Positions 52,776 to 61,220 of a stretch of DNA of 64,000 nucleotides are shown here, one piece after another. The first letter of the stretch is position 1, and each line of letters begins with the position of its first letter. The translations under genes and the position numbers were made by a program. Below the pieces are notes generated by a model, which saw nothing but the letters and a program-made list of their open reading frames with translations, was not told the origin of the DNA and ran no database searches. The stretch comes from Streptomyces radicis (GTDB lineage: Bacteria > Actinomycetota > Actinomycetes > Streptomycetales > Streptomycetaceae): positions 1 to 64,000 of the forward strand of contig NZ_RBDY01000016.1 in NCBI RefSeq assembly GCF_003626575.1, in the 5' to 3' direction.

Positions 52776-54737
52776 ATGAACGCACGTCCCCGTCCCGAGC
52801 GGAAGCCCTCCCGGGAGCGCCAGCCGGTGCGCCACCGGCTCGCCCGGCTCATGGACCCGCCCGCCCCGCGGCGCGCCCACCCCGACGCGGCTCCCGACGC
52901 TTCCCCCGCCGCACCCCACGACGGCCGCGCCGAGCTGGCCGCGGGTGACCCGCTCGAGCAGCACGACCCCGCGCTGGCCGCCGACGCCGCCACCGTCGAG
53001 GGGCTGCTGCGCTGCTGGGTGCGCGAGACCGGGGCCGCGCGCCCCGTCGACGGCCACCTGCGGCTGCCGCTGCCCGCCTCCGGCACCGCGCTCGGCGTTC
53101 CGGTGCGGTACTGGTCGGCGACCGGCCTGCACCGCTTCGGCCCGGTCGCCCTCGAGGGGGCGCAGGGCGGGGCGCGCCCCGTGGACGCGGTGACGCTGGC
53201 CGCGCTCCTCGCCAGGGAGGCCGCGGCAGGGGACGCGGCGGGGCGCGCGGTGGCCGAGGCCACCGACCTGGTCGGCCGGGTCGCCGACTCGGCCGCGAGG
53301 ACCGCCGCGTTCCTCGCGCACTGGCGCGCCGACCCCGCGCCCGCGCCGCACGGCAGCCCGTTCCTCCACGCCGAGCAGTCCCTCGTGCTCGGCCACCCGC
53401 TGCACCCCACGCCCAAGAGCCGCGAGGGGCTCGCGGGGCAGGAGGCCGAACGCTGCTCGCCCGAGCTGCGCGGCCGCTTCCGGCTGCACTGGCTGGCCGT
53501 CGACCGCGCGGTGCTCGCCGCCGACTCGGCATGGATGGAGGACGGCTCGGCCGTGCCCGCCGAGGAGCTCACCACCCGGCTCGCGGGCCCGGGCCTCGCG
53601 CTCCCCCCGGGCACGGCGCCGCTGCCCCTGCACCCGTGGCAGGCCCGCGACGTGCTGCACCGGCCCGAGGTGGCCGCGCTGCTGAACGCCGGACTGCTCA
53701 CCGACCTCGGCGAGCAGGGCGACTTCTGGTATCCCACCTCGTCGGTCCGCACCGTCCACAGGCCCGGCGCGTTCGCGATGCTCAAGCTCTCCCTCGGACT
53801 GCGCATCACCAACTCCCGCCGCGAGAACCTCCGCAAGGAGCTGTACCGCGGCGCCGAGGTCCACCGCGTGCTCGCGTCGGGTCTCGCCGCCGAGTGGCGG
53901 GCGGCGTTCCCCGAGGGGCCGGGGTTCGACATCGTCCGCGACCCGGCCTGGCTCGCGGTGGACGGCACCGAAGGGGCGCCCGTCGCGGGGCTCGACGCGC
54001 TGCTGCGGCAGAGCCCGTTCGGCCCCGACGACGACGCGCTGTGCCTGGCCGCGCTGACCGGCCCGCGCCCCTGGCCGGGGCGGCCCGAGCGCGAGCTGCG
54101 CTCCCGCCTGGCCGATGTCGTCCTCACCCTCGCCGCCAGGACGGGCCAGGAGGTCACGGCCGTCGCCGAGGCGTGGCTGACGCGGTATCTGCGGGTGGTC
54201 GTGCGGCCGCTGCTGTGGCTCGACGCGCACGCGGGCATCGCCCTCGAGGCCCACCAGCAGAACACCCTGGTCCTGCTCGACGCCGACGGCTGGCCCGCGG
54301 GCGGCAGGTTCCGCGACAACCAGGGCTTCTACTTCCGCGCCTCGCACCGCGACGCGCTGGAGCGCAGGCTGCCGGGCATCGGCGAGCGCTCCGACACGTT
54401 CGTCACCGACGAGGTCACCGACGAGCGGTTCGCCTACTACCTCGGCATCAACCACCTCCTCGGCCTCGTCGGCGCGTTCGGCGCCCAGCGGCTCGCGGAC
54501 GAGGAGCGGCTGCTCGCCCTGGTCAGGGGCTTTCTCGAGGGGGAGGACAGGGCCGCGTCAGGGGGCCCGCTCTCGTCGCTCGTCATCCGGCTGCTCGAGT
54601 CCGAGACGCTGCCGTGCAAGGCGAACCTGCTGACCCGCCTCCACGGCCTCGACGAGCTGGTCGGCCCGGTCGACGGCCAGTCGGTCTATGTCTCCCTGCC
54701 CAACCCCCTCGCCGCCGCCCGCGGGAGAGACGCGTGA
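52776..54737 (+). CDS. IucA/IucC-family NRPS-independent siderophore synthetase (first)
   Basis: A 653-residue ATP-dependent synthetase that joins a carboxylate to an amine or alcohol. Family motifs are present: G-H-P-L-H-P-T-P-K-S-R-E-G, H-P-W-Q-A-R, L-R-I-T-N-S-R-R-E-N, E-A-H-Q-Q-N. The first 75 residues are Pro/Arg-rich and non-homologous. A start at M26 is possible, and no strong ribosome site lies before ATG 52776 (the AAGGAGG at 52727 is too far upstream). Its stop overlaps the acyltransferase start by 4 nt. Confidence 0.88.
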   Translation: MNARPRPERKPSRERQPVRHRLARLMDPPAPRRAHPDAAPDASPAAPHDGRAELAAGDPLEQHDPALAADAATVEGLLRCWVRETGAARPVDGHLRLPLPASGTALGVPVRYWSATGLHRFGPVALEGAQGGARPVDAVTLAALLAREAAAGDAAGRAVAEATDLVGRVADSAARTAAFLAHWRADPAPAPHGSPFLHAEQSLVLGHPLHPTPKSREGLAGQEAERCSPELRGRFRLHWLAVDRAVLAADSAWMEDGSAVPAEELTTRLAGPGLALPPGTAPLPLHPWQARDVLHRPEVAALLNAGLLTDLGEQGDFWYPTSSVRTVHRPGAFAMLKLSLGLRITNSRRENLRKELYRGAEVHRVLASGLAAEWRAAFPEGPGFDIVRDPAWLAVDGTEGAPVAGLDALLRQSPFGPDDDALCLAALTGPRPWPGRPERELRSRLADVVLTLAARTGQEVTAVAEAWLTRYLRVVVRPLLWLDAHAGIALEAHQQNTLVLLDADGWPAGGRFRDNQGFYFRASHRDALERRLPGIGERSDTFVTDEVTDERFAYYLGINHLLGLVGAFGAQRLADEERLLALVRGFLEGEDRAASGGPLSSLVIRLLESETLPCKANLLTRLHGLDELVGPVDGQSVYVSLPNPLAAARGRDA

Positions 54738-55441
54738 CCGCCCCGGGCGCCGAGAGACCAGGCGCGGCCGATCCCGGCGACCCCGATCCCGGCGACCCCG
54801 ACCTCGAGGACACCGCCGACCTCGACCTCCCGCCCGACCTCACGGGCGCCCCTCCGCCCTATGCCGCCGAGTGCCACCCCCAGCCCGCCGAGCTGCTCGA
54901 CAACCTCCCCGCCTGGGGCCCGACGCGCACCGACGCGGGCGTCCTCCAGCTCGTCCCCGTGTGCCTAGACCGCGATCTGGCGCTGATCGCCGGGTGGATG
55001 AACGACCCGGTGGTCGACGCCTCCTGGGCGCTCGCCGGTCCGCCCGAGCGCACCGAGCGGCACATCGCGCGCCAGCTGGGCGGCGACGGCCGCAGCGTGC
55101 CGTGCCTCGGGGTGCTGGACGGACTGCCCATGAGCTACTGGGAGATCTACCGCGCCGACCTCGACCCGGTCGCCCTGCACTACCCGTGCCGCCCCCACGA
55201 CACCGGCATCCACCTGCTGATCGGCAGCGCCGAGGACCGGGGCCGCGGCCTCGGCTCGGCGCTGCTGCGCGCCGTCGCCGAGCTGATCCTGCGCCACCGG
55301 GGGCGCTGCCGACGGCTCATCGGCGAGCCCGATGTGCGCAACGCCGCCTCCATCGCGGCGTTCGAGAGCGCGGGTTTCACCAGGAGCGGCGAGGCCGATC
55401 TCCCGGAGAAGAGGGCCGCCATCCTGCTCAGGGACCGCTGA
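54734..55441 (+). CDS. GNAT acyltransferase of the IucB/RhbD type
   Basis: A 235-residue siderophore-biosynthesis acyltransferase. An Asp/Pro-rich N-terminus (1-55) precedes the GNAT fold (about 70-230), with the acyl-CoA loop G-R-G-L-G and the D-T-G-I-H-L-L-I-G strand. It transfers an acyl group to an amine or hydroxylamine. GTG overlaps the upstream stop (GTGA) and the second synthetase follows 72 bp later, so all three genes form one operon. Confidence 0.85.
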   Translation: MTAPGAERPGAADPGDPDPGDPDLEDTADLDLPPDLTGAPPPYAAECHPQPAELLDNLPAWGPTRTDAGVLQLVPVCLDRDLALIAGWMNDPVVDASWALAGPPERTERHIARQLGGDGRSVPCLGVLDGLPMSYWEIYRADLDPVALHYPCRPHDTGIHLLIGSAEDRGRGLGSALLRAVAELILRHRGRCRRLIGEPDVRNAASIAAFESAGFTRSGEADLPEKRAAILLRDR

Positions 55442-55513
55442 CCGACACGAACGCACACCCGCCATGCCGACCCACACCGTCACCCACCGAAGGAAACCAC
55501 CGAAGGAGACCCC

Positions 55514-57259
55514 GTGGCCGTCACCGAGACCCAGTGGCACCGCGCCTCCCGCGCGCTGCTCGCCAAGATGCTCGCCGAGTTCGCCTACGAGGGCGTCATC
55601 ACCCCCAGAGCCGACGGCTCGCCCCCCGACGCCTACCACCTGCCCGTCGCCGACGACCTGGTCTACCGCTTCAGGGCCAGACGGGGAGCCTATGGCCACT
55701 GGCGCATAGACCCGCGGTCGATCACCCCGACCGCGGACCCCCTGGAGTTCATCGCCCGTGCCCATGACACGCTGCTCGCCCTCTCGGGCGACACCACGGG
55801 CCACCTCATCCGCGAGCTGACCGCGACGCTCAGCGCCGATGTCGCGCTCGCGACCGGCGCCCTCGACGCGGCCGGGCTCGCCGACCTCGGCCACGCCGAG
55901 CTCGAGGGCCACCAGACCGGCCACCCCTGGCTCGTCGCCAACAAGGGCCGCCTCGGCTTCTCCACCGCCGACGCCGCGCGGTGGGCCCCCGAGGCGCGCG
56001 CCCCCCGTACGCTCCCGTGGCTCGCCGTCCACCGCGACCTGGCCCGTTACCGCGGCATACCCGCGCTGGCCACCCCCGACCTGCTCTACGCCGAGGAGCT
56101 GACGCCCGGGGTCCGCGAGGCCTTCGCCGCCGCGGTCGCCGCCCGCGGCCGGAATCCCGCCGACCATCTGTGGCTGCCGGTCCACCCCTGGCAGTGGGAC
56201 GAGACGATAGCCCCGCTCTACGCCCCCCAGATCGCCGCCGACCTGATCATCCCGCTCCCCACGGACGGGGACCTGCGGCTCCCCCAGCAGTCGATCCGCA
56301 CGTTCACCAATGTGTCCAGGCCCGAGGCGCGCGGCGTGAAGCTCCCGCTCTCCATCCTCAACACCCTTGTCTGGCGCGGCCTCCCCACCGAGCGCACCCT
56401 CGCGGCCCCCGCGGTCACCGCGTGGATGCAGGGCGTGCGGGCGGCCGACCCGTTCCTCGCCGACGAGACCCGGGTCATCCTGCTCGGCGAGACCGCGTCG
56501 GTGACCGTCGAGCACCCCCTCTACGACCGGCTCCCCGCCGTGCCCTACCAGTACCGCGAGCTGCTCGGCTGCATCTGGCGCGAGCCCATCGGGCCCTTCC
56601 TCGACCCGGGCGAGCGCGCCCGCACCCTCGCCGCGCTGCTCGGCGTCGACCCCGCGGGGCGCTCCCTCACCGCCGAGCTGGTCCACCGCTCCGGTCTGGC
56701 CCCGCACGACTGGCTGCGCCACCTCTTCGCCGCGCTGCTGCCGCCGCTGCTGCACTTCCTCTACCGGTACGGAACGGTCTTCTCGCCGCACGGGGAGAAC
56801 GCCCTTGTGGTCTTCGACGAACGCGACGTCCCGGCGCGCCTCGCGGTCAAGGACTTCGTCGACGACGTCAACCTCAGCGCCGAGCCGCTGCCCGAGCTGG
56901 ACGAGATCCCGGCGCGGGTGCGGCAGGTCCTGCTCACCGAACCCCCGGGCTTTCTCACCCAGTTCATCCACTCGGGGCTGTTCGTCGGCGTCTTCCGCTA
57001 CCTCGCTCCCCTGTGCGAGGAGCAGCTGTCCGTGCCCGAGGCCGACTTCTGGTCACTCGTCAGGGCGGAGATCCTGCGGTACCACCGGCGCTTCCCCGAG
57101 CTGAAGGCGCGCTTCGAGACGTTCGACCTGCTCACGCCCCGGATCGAGCGCCTCTGCCTCAACCGGAACCGCCTGCACCTCGACGGCTACCGGGACCGCT
57201 CCCAGCGCCCGCACGCGGCCGTCCACGGCACCGTCCCGAATCCCCTGCACGCCGCGTGA
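55514..57259 (+). CDS. IucA/IucC-family NRPS-independent siderophore synthetase (second, DesD-like)
   Basis: A 581-residue synthetase of the DesD type. It has E-G-H-Q-T-G-H-P, then K-G-R-L-G-F, H-P-W-Q-W, S-I-R-T-F and S-P-H-G-E-N-A-L in order. Together with the first synthetase it should carry out two ligations on one product. GTG follows AAGGAG at 55502-55508. It has normal family length. Confidence 0.9.
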   Translation: MAVTETQWHRASRALLAKMLAEFAYEGVITPRADGSPPDAYHLPVADDLVYRFRARRGAYGHWRIDPRSITPTADPLEFIARAHDTLLALSGDTTGHLIRELTATLSADVALATGALDAAGLADLGHAELEGHQTGHPWLVANKGRLGFSTADAARWAPEARAPRTLPWLAVHRDLARYRGIPALATPDLLYAEELTPGVREAFAAAVAARGRNPADHLWLPVHPWQWDETIAPLYAPQIAADLIIPLPTDGDLRLPQQSIRTFTNVSRPEARGVKLPLSILNTLVWRGLPTERTLAAPAVTAWMQGVRAADPFLADETRVILLGETASVTVEHPLYDRLPAVPYQYRELLGCIWREPIGPFLDPGERARTLAALLGVDPAGRSLTAELVHRSGLAPHDWLRHLFAALLPPLLHFLYRYGTVFSPHGENALVVFDERDVPARLAVKDFVDDVNLSAEPLPELDEIPARVRQVLLTEPPGFLTQFIHSGLFVGVFRYLAPLCEEQLSVPEADFWSLVRAEILRYHRRFPELKARFETFDLLTPRIERLCLNRNRLHLDGYRDRSQRPHAAVHGTVPNPLHAA

Positions 57260-57309
57260 CCCCGGTCCCGCCCCCGGTGCGGCCGCCCGGTCGTCCCGCG
57301 CGTCGCCGA

Positions 57310-57332
57310 GTGTCCGACCCGCCGCGTAGGGT
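57310..57332 (+). promoter_or_regulatory. PafBC-like damage promoter of dinG
   Basis: GTGTC and TAGGGT occur with the same 17-base start-to-start spacing as in the recA promoter. The bases between (consensus AGTGGC) do not match well. The -10 ends nine bases before the dinG ATG, so the transcript would be nearly leaderless. Confidence 0.5.
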
Positions 57333-57341
57333 GGCTCGCCT

Positions 57342-59339
57342 ATGACTGCCACATCCGGGGACCCCACCCTCACCGAGCTGCTGCACACCGCCGTCGCCGC
57401 CGTGGGAGGCAGCGAGCGACCTGGTCAGGTCGCCATGGCCGAGGCCGTTGCCCGAGCCATCGAGGACGGCACGCATGTGCTGGTCCAGGCCGGGACGGGC
57501 ACGGGGAAGTCGCTGGGCTATCTGGTGCCCGCCATCGCGCACGGTGACCGGGTGGTCGTGGCGACGGCGACCCTCGCCCTGCAACGGCAGCTGGTCGAGC
57601 GGGACTTGCCGCGCACGGTGGAGGCCCTGCACCCGCTGCTGCGCCGCCGCCCCGAGTTCGCGACGCTCAAGGGCCGGTCGAACTATGTGTGTCTGCACCG
57701 CCTCCACGAGGGCGTCCCGCAGGACGACGAGGAGGGGTTGTTCGACCAGTTCGAGGCCGCGCAGGCCGCCGGGGGGCCGACCAGCCGCCTGGGCAAGGAC
57801 CTGCTGAGGCTGCGGGAGTGGTCGGACGAGACGGAGACCGGGGACCGGGACGATCTGACGCCCGGCGTCTCGGACCGGGCCTGGTCCCAGGTCTCCGTCT
57901 CGTCGCGGGAGTGCCTGGGCGCCACGCGGTGCGCGTACGGCGCCGAGTGCTTCGCGGAGGCGGCCAGGGAGCGGGCGAAGCTCGCCGAGGTCATCGTCAC
58001 CAACCACGCGCTGCTCGCCATCGACGCCATCGAGGGCGCCCCGGTGCTGCCGGGGCACGAGGTGCTGATCGTGGACGAGGCGCACGAGTTGGTCTCGCGG
58101 GTCACCGGCGTGGCCACGGGGGAGCTGTCACCGGGCTCGGTGAACCGGGCGGTCCGCCGGGCGGCCAAGATCATCGACGAGAAGGCCGCGGACCAGCTCC
58201 AGACGGCGGCCGAGACGTTCGAGCGGCTGATGGAGCTGGCGCTCCCGGGGCGCCTCGAGAAGATCCCCGAGGACCTGGGGTATGCCCTGGCGGCGCTGCG
58301 GGACGCCGCGCGGGCGGCGTTCACCGCCCTGGGGAACACACGGGACGCCTCCGTCTCGGACGAGGACGCGGTGCGCAAGCAGGCGCTCGCCTCGATCGAG
58401 ACCGTGCAGGACGTGGCCGAACGGATCGTGCAGGGCTCGGAGTTCGACGTCGTGTGGTTCGAGCGGCACGACCGGTACGGGGCGTCGCTGCGGGTCGCGC
58501 CGCTGTCCGTCTCGGGGCTGCTGCGGGAGAAGCTGTTCGCGGAGCGCTCGGTCGTGCTGACCTCGGCGACGCTCAAGCTCGGCGGCGACTTCAACGGCGT
58601 GGGCGCCTCGCTCGGCCTGGCCCCCGAGGGGCAGCACGGCGAGGAGATGCCCGAGTGGAAGGGCCTGGACGTCGGCTCGCCCTTCGACTACCGCAAGCAG
58701 GGCATCCTCTATGTCGCGCAGCACCTGTCGACGCCCGGCAGGGAGGGCAGCCGCACCGACATGCTGGACGAGCTGGCCGAGCTGGTGGAGGCGGCGGGCG
58801 GGCGGACGCTCGGGCTGTTCTCCTCGATGCGGGGGGCGCAGGCGGCGGCGGAGGAGCTGCGGGGGCGGCTTGATCTGCCGATCCTGCTCCAGGGCGAGGA
58901 GACGCTTGGCGAGTTGATCCGCACCTTCGCGGCGGACGCGCGGACCTGTCTGTTCGGCACGCTGTCGCTGTGGCAGGGCGTGGATGTCCCGGGGCCGAGC
59001 TGCCAGCTGGTGGTGATGGACCGGGTGCCGTTCCCCAGGCCGGACGATCCGCTGGTCAGCGCGCGGCAGAAGGCCGTGGAGGAGGCCGGCGGGAATGGCT
59101 TCATGGCGGTGGCGGCAACGCACGCGGCGCTGCTGATGGCACAGGGCGCGGGCCGTCTGGTGCGGGCGACGGGGGACCGCGGCGTGGTCGCGGTGCTCGA
59201 CCCGAGGCTGGCGAAGGCGCGGTACGGGAGCTTTCTCCGCGCCTCCATGCCGGACTTCTGGTACACCACCGACCGGAACCAGGTGCGCCGCTCCCTGGCC
59301 GCGATCGACGCGGCAGCGCGGTCTGCCGCCGCGTCGTAG
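57342..59339 (+). CDS. dinG: ATP-dependent DNA helicase DinG
   Basis: A 665-residue XPD-like superfamily-2 helicase involved in clearing R-loops and damaged forks. Walker A QAGTGTGKS is at about residue 49, and the DEAH box follows (I-V-D-E-A-H). Four cysteines around residue 105-215 may hold an iron-sulfur cluster as in XPD (candidates in Y-V-C-L, E-C-L-G-A-T-R-C and A-E-C-F). Convergent with lexA, with only 25 bp between them. It is usual next to lexA in Streptomyces. Confidence 0.9.
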   Translation: MTATSGDPTLTELLHTAVAAVGGSERPGQVAMAEAVARAIEDGTHVLVQAGTGTGKSLGYLVPAIAHGDRVVVATATLALQRQLVERDLPRTVEALHPLLRRRPEFATLKGRSNYVCLHRLHEGVPQDDEEGLFDQFEAAQAAGGPTSRLGKDLLRLREWSDETETGDRDDLTPGVSDRAWSQVSVSSRECLGATRCAYGAECFAEAARERAKLAEVIVTNHALLAIDAIEGAPVLPGHEVLIVDEAHELVSRVTGVATGELSPGSVNRAVRRAAKIIDEKAADQLQTAAETFERLMELALPGRLEKIPEDLGYALAALRDAARAAFTALGNTRDASVSDEDAVRKQALASIETVQDVAERIVQGSEFDVVWFERHDRYGASLRVAPLSVSGLLREKLFAERSVVLTSATLKLGGDFNGVGASLGLAPEGQHGEEMPEWKGLDVGSPFDYRKQGILYVAQHLSTPGREGSRTDMLDELAELVEAAGGRTLGLFSSMRGAQAAAEELRGRLDLPILLQGEETLGELIRTFAADARTCLFGTLSLWQGVDVPGPSCQLVVMDRVPFPRPDDPLVSARQKAVEEAGGNGFMAVAATHAALLMAQGAGRLVRATGDRGVVAVLDPRLAKARYGSFLRASMPDFWYTTDRNQVRRSLAAIDAAARSAAAS

Positions 59340-59364
59340 TCCTCGGGGTCTGTGGCGGGCGGCG

Positions 59365-60117
59365 TCAGATGCGCCGCATCACGGCGACGACCTTGCCGAG
59401 GATGGTGGCCTCGTCACCGGGGATGGGCTGGTAGGAGGCGTTGTGCGGGAGGAGCCAGATCTGGCCGTCCTCCCGCTTGAACCGCTTGACGGTCGCCTCG
59501 CCGTCGAGCATGGCGGCGACGATGTCGCCGTTCTCCGCCACGGGCTGGCGGCGGACGGTCACCCAGTCACCGTCGCAGATGGCGGCCTCGATCATCGAGT
59601 CGCCGACGACCTTGAGGACGAACAGCTCGCCGTCGCCCACCAGTTGACGCGGCAGCGGGAAGACGTCCTCGACGGACTCCTCGGCCAGGATCGGGCCACC
59701 TGCGGCGATGCGACCGAGCAGCGGTACGTAGGAGGCGGCGGGCTTGCCCGCGGTGTCCGTGGCCTGGGGGGCGGGGGTCTCGGCGCCGCGCACCTCGTAG
59801 GCGCGGGGGCGGTGGGGGTCGCGGCGGAGGAAGCCCTTGCGCTCCAGGGCCATCAGCTGATGGGCGACCGATGAGGTGCTCGACAGGCCGACCGCCTGGC
59901 CGATCTCCCGCATGGAGGGGGGGTATCCCCGGCGCTGCACGGAGTCGCGGATGACCTCGATGACCCTCCGCTGGCGGTCCGTGAGCCCGGAGCTGTCGGC
60001 CCGGATCCCCGGTGGACGCCCCGGCAGCGAGCGGCCGGGCGTCGCTCCGCCGGGCGCACCGAGCCGGTCCTGGCGGCGCTCAGCGGCGGTGATGGCGTCG
60101 TCTGCTGCGGTGGTCAA
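59365..60117 (-). CDS. lexA: SOS repressor LexA
   Basis: A 250-residue repressor. The winged-helix DNA-binding domain spans about 45-110, and the self-cleavage site is Ala139-Gly140 with Ser174 and Lys211 as catalytic pair. RecA filaments trigger cleavage. The first 40 residues are a flexible extension common in Streptomyces. An SOS box lies 66 bp upstream, so it should repress itself. Confidence 0.95.
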   Translation of the reverse strand: MTTAADDAITAAERRQDRLGAPGGATPGRSLPGRPPGIRADSSGLTDRQRRVIEVIRDSVQRRGYPPSMREIGQAVGLSSTSSVAHQLMALERKGFLRRDPHRPRAYEVRGAETPAPQATDTAGKPAASYVPLLGRIAAGGPILAEESVEDVFPLPRQLVGDGELFVLKVVGDSMIEAAICDGDWVTVRRQPVAENGDIVAAMLDGEATVKRFKREDGQIWLLPHNASYQPIPGDEATILGKVVAVMRRI

Positions 60118-60182
60118 TGTTCGCCCCTTCTCAGGTGGTTCTCCCTAGTCAGACAACGGTAGTTGCTATCGAAAGGTTGCGC

Positions 60183-60196
60183 CAAACACACGTTCG
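60183..60196 (-). promoter_or_regulatory. LexA (SOS) box of lexA
   Basis: On the minus strand CGAAC-GTGT-GTTTG matches CGAAC-N4-GTTYG at every fixed position. It overlaps TTGGCG, a likely -35, with TACCGT as -10 after about 18 bases. Confidence 0.85.
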
Positions 60197-60392
60197 AGTG
60201 AAATATTCCGGATCGACCTACAGGATCAAGAAACAGGGTGTATGACGCCGTGATTTTATGCCCGCACCCGGCCGCACAGCGTCACCGGCCGTGCGATAGC
60301 CTGCCATGCGCCCGCCCGGCCTCCGCGCCGGGCCCCCGGTTGTCGCACCGCGACACGCCCGCCGGTGGCGTTGGCGGGTGGATCCCGGGCCC

Positions 60393-60408
60393 ATCCTAGA
60401 TCTAGTGG
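60393..60408. promoter_or_regulatory. Candidate NrdR box 1
   Basis: The 16-mer ATCCTAGATCTAGTGG contains the palindrome CTAGATCTAG and matches the consensus ACACTATATATAGTGT at 11 of 16 positions. It lies about 190 bp before nrdR. Confidence 0.55.
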
Positions 60409-60427
60409 TCCCCTTCCTGGTGGCTCC

Positions 60428-60440
60428 CCACAAATTGTGG
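60428..60440. promoter_or_regulatory. Candidate NrdR box 2
   Basis: CCACAAATTGTGG is a 13-bp palindrome resembling a NrdR box shortened by one base. Its centre is about 33 bp from the centre of box 1, about three helix turns, as expected for a pair of NrdR boxes. Confidence 0.45.
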
Positions 60441-60597
60441 TCGAGGGTCCTCATCGGCTCCCGGGATCGCCTATGCTGGACACCGCCACGACGGATTCGC
60501 CCCGGCGGTTCATCGGGCTCGTGCCACCGCGCCCCGAGGGCGGGGTGTCGTCACGTTGCGTCATGATCAGCCACGCGCGGAGGAAGGGAGAGACGCG

Positions 60598-61083
60598 ATG
60601 CACTGCCCCTTCTGCCGCCACCCCGACAGCCGTGTCGTTGACACGCGAGCCACCGACGACGGCACCATGATCCGCCGTCGCCGCCAGTGCCCGAGCTGTT
60701 CCCGGCGCTTCACCACCGTGGAGACCGCCTCGCTCATGGTGATCAAGCGCAGCGGCGTCACCGAGCCGTTCAGCCGGGACAAGGTGATCGCCGGCGTGCG
60801 CAAGGCGTGCCAGGGCCGCCCCGTGACGGAGGACGCGCTCGCCCAGCTCGGCCAGCGCGTCGAGGAGGCCGTGCGCGCCACCGGCAGCGCCGAGCTGTCC
60901 ACCCACGACGTCGGCCTCGCCATACTCGGGCCGCTCCGCGAGCTCGACCTGGTGGCCTATCTCCGCTTCGCGTCCGTGTACCGGGCGTTCGACTCGCTGG
61001 AGGACTTCGAGGCCGCCGTCGCCGAGCTGCGCGAGGGCGCCACCGACGCGCCCGCGCAGGCGCGACCACCCGTCGCCGGCTGA
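60598..61083 (+). CDS. nrdR: Ribonucleotide reductase regulator NrdR
   Basis: A 161-residue repressor of ribonucleotide reductase genes. A zinc ribbon (Cys3, Cys6, Cys31, Cys34) is followed by an ATP-cone domain (about 45-135) that reads ATP/dATP. It binds NrdR boxes upstream of its own gene and other nrd genes. It lies 137 bp before nrdJ, the usual Streptomyces nrdRJ operon. ATG follows AGGAAGGGAG. Confidence 0.95.
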   Translation: MHCPFCRHPDSRVVDTRATDDGTMIRRRRQCPSCSRRFTTVETASLMVIKRSGVTEPFSRDKVIAGVRKACQGRPVTEDALAQLGQRVEEAVRATGSAELSTHDVGLAILGPLRELDLVAYLRFASVYRAFDSLEDFEAAVAELREGATDAPAQARPPVAG

Positions 61084-61169
61084 GCCGGACCGGCGGGCCC
61101 GACGGCCCGGAGCCGACCAAGACCTGATCGGAGCGCATGGTCGCGCTGCGGTCATTCAGAACAGAACGC

Positions 61170-61187
61170 GCGGCCGTACACGGCCGC
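61170..61187. promoter_or_regulatory. Inverted repeat in the nrdR-nrdJ spacer
   Basis: GCGGCCGT and ACGGCCGC are 8-bp arms with a 2-base gap, 33 bp before the nrdJ start. It may be an RNA hairpin (with a larger loop) or a protein site. Confidence 0.35.
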
Positions 61188-61220
61188 ATCAGGGCGCTGT
61201 TGCCCGTACAGGGAGGCGGA

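Larger units (their letters stand above)
60118..60597. other. Divergent intergenic region lexA-nrdR (480 bp)
   Basis: No gene is supported. It holds the lexA promoter and SOS box on the left and two candidate NrdR boxes on the right. The middle (60210-60390) shows nothing I recognise. An AGGAAGGGAG ribosome site at 60581-60590 serves nrdR. Confidence 0.75.

Noticed and set aside
61084..61220. B12 riboswitch before nrdJ
   Set aside because: The spacer is only 137 bp and lacks a recognisable B12-box; the gene is expected to be controlled through NrdR.
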